A DNA stretch of 64,000 bases from Spirochaetales bacterium (GTDB lineage Bacteria > Spirochaetota > Leptospiria > Leptospirales > Leptonemataceae), in assembly GCA_015075425.1 (NCBI GenBank), contig JABTUL010000001.1, positions 930,001 to 994,000 of the forward strand. Reading direction: 5' to 3'. Below the pieces are notes generated by a model. It made no database searches and was not told where the DNA came from. It saw only the letters and a program-made list of their open reading frames with translations. Of this stretch, positions 60,958 to 64,000 are shown piece by piece. The translations under genes were made by a program, and so were the position numbers. Within the stretch, counting starts at the first letter, position 1. Each line of letters opens with the position of its first letter.

Positions 60958-62361
60958 CTATAGTTTCCCTGCTTTCAAACGATCACGGTGGATACGCAGT
61001 TCATACTTCGCGGCCAGCTCATCGCGTATCTTTTTCATGGAATCTGCCGAGCGACTCTGGTTCAGCGTATTTTCTATTTCTGCGCGGGACTGCGCGAGGC
61101 TTTTCCCGGAGAAGTCGCTGCCTTTCTTCAAGGCATAGTATTCTGAAATATCGTCTTCAGTAACTTTGAAGTCTGCCATTTTTGCACCAAAGTAGCGGCG
61201 CGCCTGGCTTTCCATACCTTTGAGTTCCAGCAGAAAACGATATTCCGGTGTTTTGTCTGCATCTTTGAAACGGGAATCAAGCTTGATCAGCCGCGCCGGC
61301 ACCAGCACGGACTGCATAATCTGCATGTGCTCACCAGGATGGGTAGAATCCTCCGGAAGAAGAGGCTTTAAATCGCCATAGGTAAAAACTTTACCTTCGA
61401 GTTCGTACAGTTCTGTTGTGTCCTTGAGCTTATTTACATCAATTTCGCGCGGTTGGAATTTATGTTTATTACGCAATTCTTCCAGCGCTTCCTGAATGCC
61501 GGCCTGGGTGCCGCGCTGGATCTGTGCCTGAGCCTGACGGGATGAAAGATTCTCTATCATTTCCTGATTCATAAGGCCCTCGCGCATTTGTTTCTGCTGG
61601 GCTTCCGGTAATTTGCTGATGTGCCGCAATGCGATGCGGGTGACTTTGCGATGATAGTCTTCAAACGCTCCGGCAAGTTCGTCTGCGTCCAGTTCCCGTA
61701 CTTCCAGTTGCCGGGCTATCCAGTAGCCGTCAAGACTGTCAATCACCTGGAACTTACGCTTCTCTGCGCTGGCCAGTGGTTCACTCAGGAAATCCAGCTG
61801 ATTGGGTTTGCAGCTGATGCAGTGGGGGTCAAGATAGCCGCCCAGAAAGCGGTATCTTTGTTTCTCATTTTTTTCGTAAATAATATCTTCAATATCCTGA
61901 TCACTCAAGGATGCATCATTGAGCCGATCCGCCAGGGTTCTGGCTTCCGCCATTCGATCCATGGGCGGGGTCTCATGTTTGTGATCATCTCCCGGTCGAT
62001 GCTCATGCGCTGGATGTTTGCCCAGAAAAACAAACTGATAATCGGCCATGGAAAAGGTGGCATCGCTGGCCTGCCGTTTGAGCAGAACAGAGACGGTTGC
62101 CAGCAAGGCTTCTGCCTCATTGAGTGCAGCGTTTCCGGCCGGTTTTGCGTATTCCCGGGCCGCCAGCCGTATAAAAGCGATGTTCTGGATAGTCCGATCC
62201 TGGATTTCAATCGTTGCATCTGTCTGGCTGTGTCCGGTTGCTTCCATGATAATGCGCAATTCATCGCGGGTAACGGAACCATCCTTGAAGCTGGCCAGTT
62301 CTTTCTGGCAGGCAAGGGTAAAGCTAAAAAGCAGGATAGAGAATATGCGGGCAGTTGTCAT
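60958..62361 (-). CDS. SurA/PpiD-like chaperone lipoprotein with His-rich loop
   Basis: A 467-aa lipoprotein (lipobox SFTLAC). The order, a short SurA-like N-terminal helix region (DGSVTRDELRIIMEATG), a parvulin-like middle and a C-terminal helix, resembles periplasmic foldases, but the parvulin core is poorly conserved. A histidine cluster (H116, H119, H121, H127, H129) and a Cys pair (C181-x2-C184) suggest metal binding. The last bases of its coding region overlap possible starts of the RluA gene. It follows the coiled-coil gene by 10 nt. Function by analogy only. Confidence 0.68.
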   Translation of the reverse strand: MTTARIFSILLFSFTLACQKELASFKDGSVTRDELRIIMEATGHSQTDATIEIQDRTIQNIAFIRLAAREYAKPAGNAALNEAEALLATVSVLLKRQASDATFSMADYQFVFLGKHPAHEHRPGDDHKHETPPMDRMAEARTLADRLNDASLSDQDIEDIIYEKNEKQRYRFLGGYLDPHCISCKPNQLDFLSEPLASAEKRKFQVIDSLDGYWIARQLEVRELDADELAGAFEDYHRKVTRIALRHISKLPEAQQKQMREGLMNQEMIENLSSRQAQAQIQRGTQAGIQEALEELRNKHKFQPREIDVNKLKDTTELYELEGKVFTYGDLKPLLPEDSTHPGEHMQIMQSVLVPARLIKLDSRFKDADKTPEYRFLLELKGMESQARRYFGAKMADFKVTEDDISEYYALKKGSDFSGKSLAQSRAEIENTLNQSRSADSMKKIRDELAAKYELRIHRDRLKAGKL

Positions 62362-62371
62362 AGAGATCCTT

Positions 62372-62719
62372 TCAGGACGATTTCTGATAGCGAAACCGGA
62401 AAGTTTGTTCGTCCAGGTCAGTCAGTTCTTTTTTCTCTGATTTCTCCCGACGAACGGTCTTCTTTTTTTCCGGAACATGGATGGTAATTTCTGCGGTTTC
62501 CTGCCCGGCAAGAATCGGGGCCGGCGAACCTTTGACTACCTGAGAGAGGAGTTTTTTGCGCAGTCCCTCCAGGCGCATCTCTTCCTCTTTAAGAGAGGTC
62601 TGCAACCGATCCGCATACTTGCGATCCGACTGAATGGTCATCTTTAAGGAGGTAAGTTCATTCAGATCGCGTTCTACCTGTTCCAGGCTTTTGAGCAGAT
62701 GTACAGCTTTGACCACCAT
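62372..62719 (-). CDS. Small coiled-coil protein
   Basis: A 115-aa charged protein. Residues about 8-60 form a coiled coil (LLKSLEQVERDLNELTSLKM ... LEGLRKKLLSQV); the tail is Lys/Glu rich (KKKTVRREKSEKKELTDLDEQ). ATG 62719 is preferred to the longer reading to 62815, which would run into the start of the divergent kinase gene. Probably cotranscribed with the SurA-like gene. Role unknown. Confidence 0.65.
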   Translation of the reverse strand: MVVKAVHLLKSLEQVERDLNELTSLKMTIQSDRKYADRLQTSLKEEEMRLEGLRKKLLSQVVKGSPAPILAGQETAEITIHVPEKKKTVRREKSEKKELTDLDEQTFRFRYQKSS

Positions 62720-62805
62720 GCAGTGCAGACCTCTCTTTTTGTATCGTTCTGTAAAGGAAAATAAAAAAGCATGGAAGGGGAGGCGCGTGTGTATAAATCG
62801 TCCCC

Positions 62806-63540
62806 ATGAAACCAACCCCGGGTCGGGTTTTTAATCCTTACCGTAAACTCTGGCATATGCTCGGCCTTGTGATTCCCCTGTTTCTCTATCTGGATCTTCT
62901 TTCCAGTATCGGAGAGCATGCCAGCCGATTCTGGGGAATCGTGATACTCTTTTGCCTGATTGTTCTTGTTTTTGCGCTGGACCTTGCCCGATTTTTTCTA
63001 CCGCCGTTTCGAAGATTCTGGTACAACACAGTGGGCTTTCTGATGAAAGCAGAAGAAGCGCACCGGTTCAATGCGACGATCCCCTACCTTGTCGCCAGTT
63101 TGCTGCTATTTCTTTTTGTTGGCAAAGAGCTGTCACTGATTGCCTGTCTTTATCTGATGATTGGCGATCCGATGGCGGCTTTCGTGGGCGGACGGACCGG
63201 GCGTTTCCGATTTGCCAATGGTAAGTCTCTGGAAGGGTTGCTCGCTTTCATTCTGGCCGGAGCGCTGGCCGCTATTCTTTTTCTCCTGTTGCACGGGTTG
63301 TTTTTTCCGCAAAGCGTTTATGCGCTTTTCCAGAATCCCGGGCCGCTCCTTCTCGCTGCACTCTGTGGATCCGTCTTTGCGGCCGTTGCCGAATTTTTTT
63401 CCTGGACGGCTCTGCGCGGCCTGTATGACGACAACTTAAGCGTGCCCCTGGCCGGAGCGCTGGGATTTTGTCTGGCCGGTCACTATGCCGGGCTTCCCTG
63501 GTCAACACTACTCTTTGCGGTGGATCGGCTTTTTGTGTGA
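62806..63540 (+). CDS. Diacylglycerol/polyprenol kinase-like (dolichol kinase family) membrane protein
   Basis: A 244-aa polytopic protein of the SEC59/dolichol kinase family, which uses CTP to phosphorylate polyprenols or diacylglycerol. Recognised by RKLWHMLGLVIPLFLY, FWYNTVGFLMKAEEAHRFNATIPYLVAS, GDPMAAFVGGRTGR and NGKSLEGLLAF. Substrate cannot be told. It overlaps the permease gene by 4 nt (GTGA), suggesting one envelope-lipid operon. Confidence 0.88.
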   Translation: MKPTPGRVFNPYRKLWHMLGLVIPLFLYLDLLSSIGEHASRFWGIVILFCLIVLVFALDLARFFLPPFRRFWYNTVGFLMKAEEAHRFNATIPYLVASLLLFLFVGKELSLIACLYLMIGDPMAAFVGGRTGRFRFANGKSLEGLLAFILAGALAAILFLLLHGLFFPQSVYALFQNPGPLLLAALCGSVFAAVAEFFSWTALRGLYDDNLSVPLAGALGFCLAGHYAGLPWSTLLFAVDRLFV

Positions 63541-64000
63541 AGATTCTTGATCGCTACCTGGGCATTGAGTTTCTAAAGGCGGCTCTGCTTTCTTTGACTG
63601 CCCTCACCTTTATTGTCCTCATTTCCCGAGTAATGGACGTAACGCGCCTGGATATTTCCGGGAAAGAGCAGCATCTGTATTTGTATCTTATCTATTCCAT
63701 TCCACAGACGATTATGTTTGTCATTCCTGCTGCGCTGATCTTTGGTGTTTCCTTTACCCTTTCCAGTTTTGTTGTAAATCAGGAGTTGACTGCCATCTAT
63801 GCCGCAGGCATTTCCTTTTACCGCGCCGCATTTCCTGTTCTTCTTTGTGGAGCATTTGCCATGCTCCTGGTTTTTCTTTTCATGAATTTTATCGTAGCCG
63901 GAGCGACGAGACTATCGCTTTCCCATTACGCACTTTTAAAAAAAGATACAGCGACTGTGCAGGACATCGTTTTTCAGAAGAATATCAAGGGTCGTAACGG
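63537..64000 (+). CDS. LptF/LptG-family permease (YjgP/YjgQ), 3' truncated by window
   Basis: Starts with GTG overlapping the previous stop (GTGA) and stays open to the right edge (154 codons). The N-terminus LDRYLGIEFLKAALLSLTALTFI, followed by SRVMDVTRLD, YLIYSIPQTIMFVIPAALIFG and FVVNQELTAIYAAGIS, is the classic LptF/LptG pattern. The LptBFG complex extracts LPS from the inner membrane, so the cell has an LPS outer membrane. F versus G cannot be decided from this part. Confidence 0.92.
   Translation, partial: MKILDRYLGIEFLKAALLSLTALTFIVLISRVMDVTRLDISGKEQHLYLYLIYSIPQTIMFVIPAALIFGVSFTLSSFVVNQELTAIYAAGISFYRAAFPVLLCGAFAMLLVFLFMNFIVAGATRLSLSHYALLKKDTATVQDIVFQKNIKGRN

Noticed and set aside
1-64000. 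tRNA or rRNA genes, IS elements, prophage or CRISPR array
   Set aside because: No cloverleaf-like element, transposase, integrase, phage structural gene or regularly spaced repeat was seen on reading; a tRNA/CRISPR scan would be decisive.

Overview
The window reads as an ordinary, densely packed chromosomal segment of a diderm (outer-membrane-bearing), respiring bacterium. About 61 protein genes fill nearly all of it, many joined by 1-, 4- or 8-nt stop/start overlaps. No RNA gene, IS element, prophage or CRISPR array is visible. Outer-membrane character is shown by the LptF/G-type permease at the right edge, by many lipoproteins with clear lipoboxes, and by cell-wall hydrolases. The mix (cbb3 oxidase, RecBCD, EpmA, MBOAT acyltransferase, lamin-tail lipoproteins, many secreted proteins I cannot place) makes me lean to a spirochaete of the Leptospirales (Leptospira/Leptonema/Turneriella group). 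That is an inference from family recollection, not from a search.

Layout. 1-8.5 kb: end of a Kef-type antiporter, gpsA, a TPM-domain protein, an Sco copper chaperone, a GH1 glycosidase with a basic tail, a membrane protein with a degraded anti-sigma zinc finger, purM, rlmN. 8.5-12.2 kb (minus): gltA, ParB-like protein, pentapeptide protein, LysM-M23 peptidase. 12.2-16 kb: orphan MBOAT acyltransferase, epmA, secreted beta-propeller. 16-20 kb: sigma-70 factor, second propeller, and a two-component pair whose regulator carries an RsbW-like ATPase output domain. 20-26 kb (minus): lipoprotein, serine hydrolase, thiD, a phosphoglycerate kinase homologue that has lost its catalytic residues, and secG. 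26-35 kb: prsW and overlapping recC-recB-recD. 35-41.7 kb: adenylate cyclase, S41 protease, zinc ribbon, tsaD, RRM protein, triple lamin-tail lipoprotein.

41.8-52.8 kb is one respiratory region on the minus strand: dusA, an FNR-type regulator with candidate [4Fe-4S] cysteines, a phosphotransferase/ATPase, then ccoN-O-Q-P-G-H-S, a SafE-like protein and the copper ATPase ccoI. ccoQ and ccoS are under 60 codons. A perfect palindrome with the FNR core TGAT-N4-ATCA lies 60 nt before ccoN, which suggests oxygen control by the adjacent regulator. CcoP has one haem c motif instead of the usual two.

52.8-64 kb: membrane-anchored GH3 hexosaminidase with a lytic-transglycosylase-like partner, an unrecognised 820-aa protein, a three-gene set (lipoprotein, membrane protein, STAS protein), an RluA-type pseudouridine synthase with no ordinary start codon, a SurA-like His-rich lipoprotein, a polyprenol/diacylglycerol kinase-like protein and the start of lptF/G. 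The most unusual items are the phosphoglycerate kinase pseudoenzyme beside secG, the receiver-ATPase regulator, and an uncharacterised lipoprotein family with two copies in this window.
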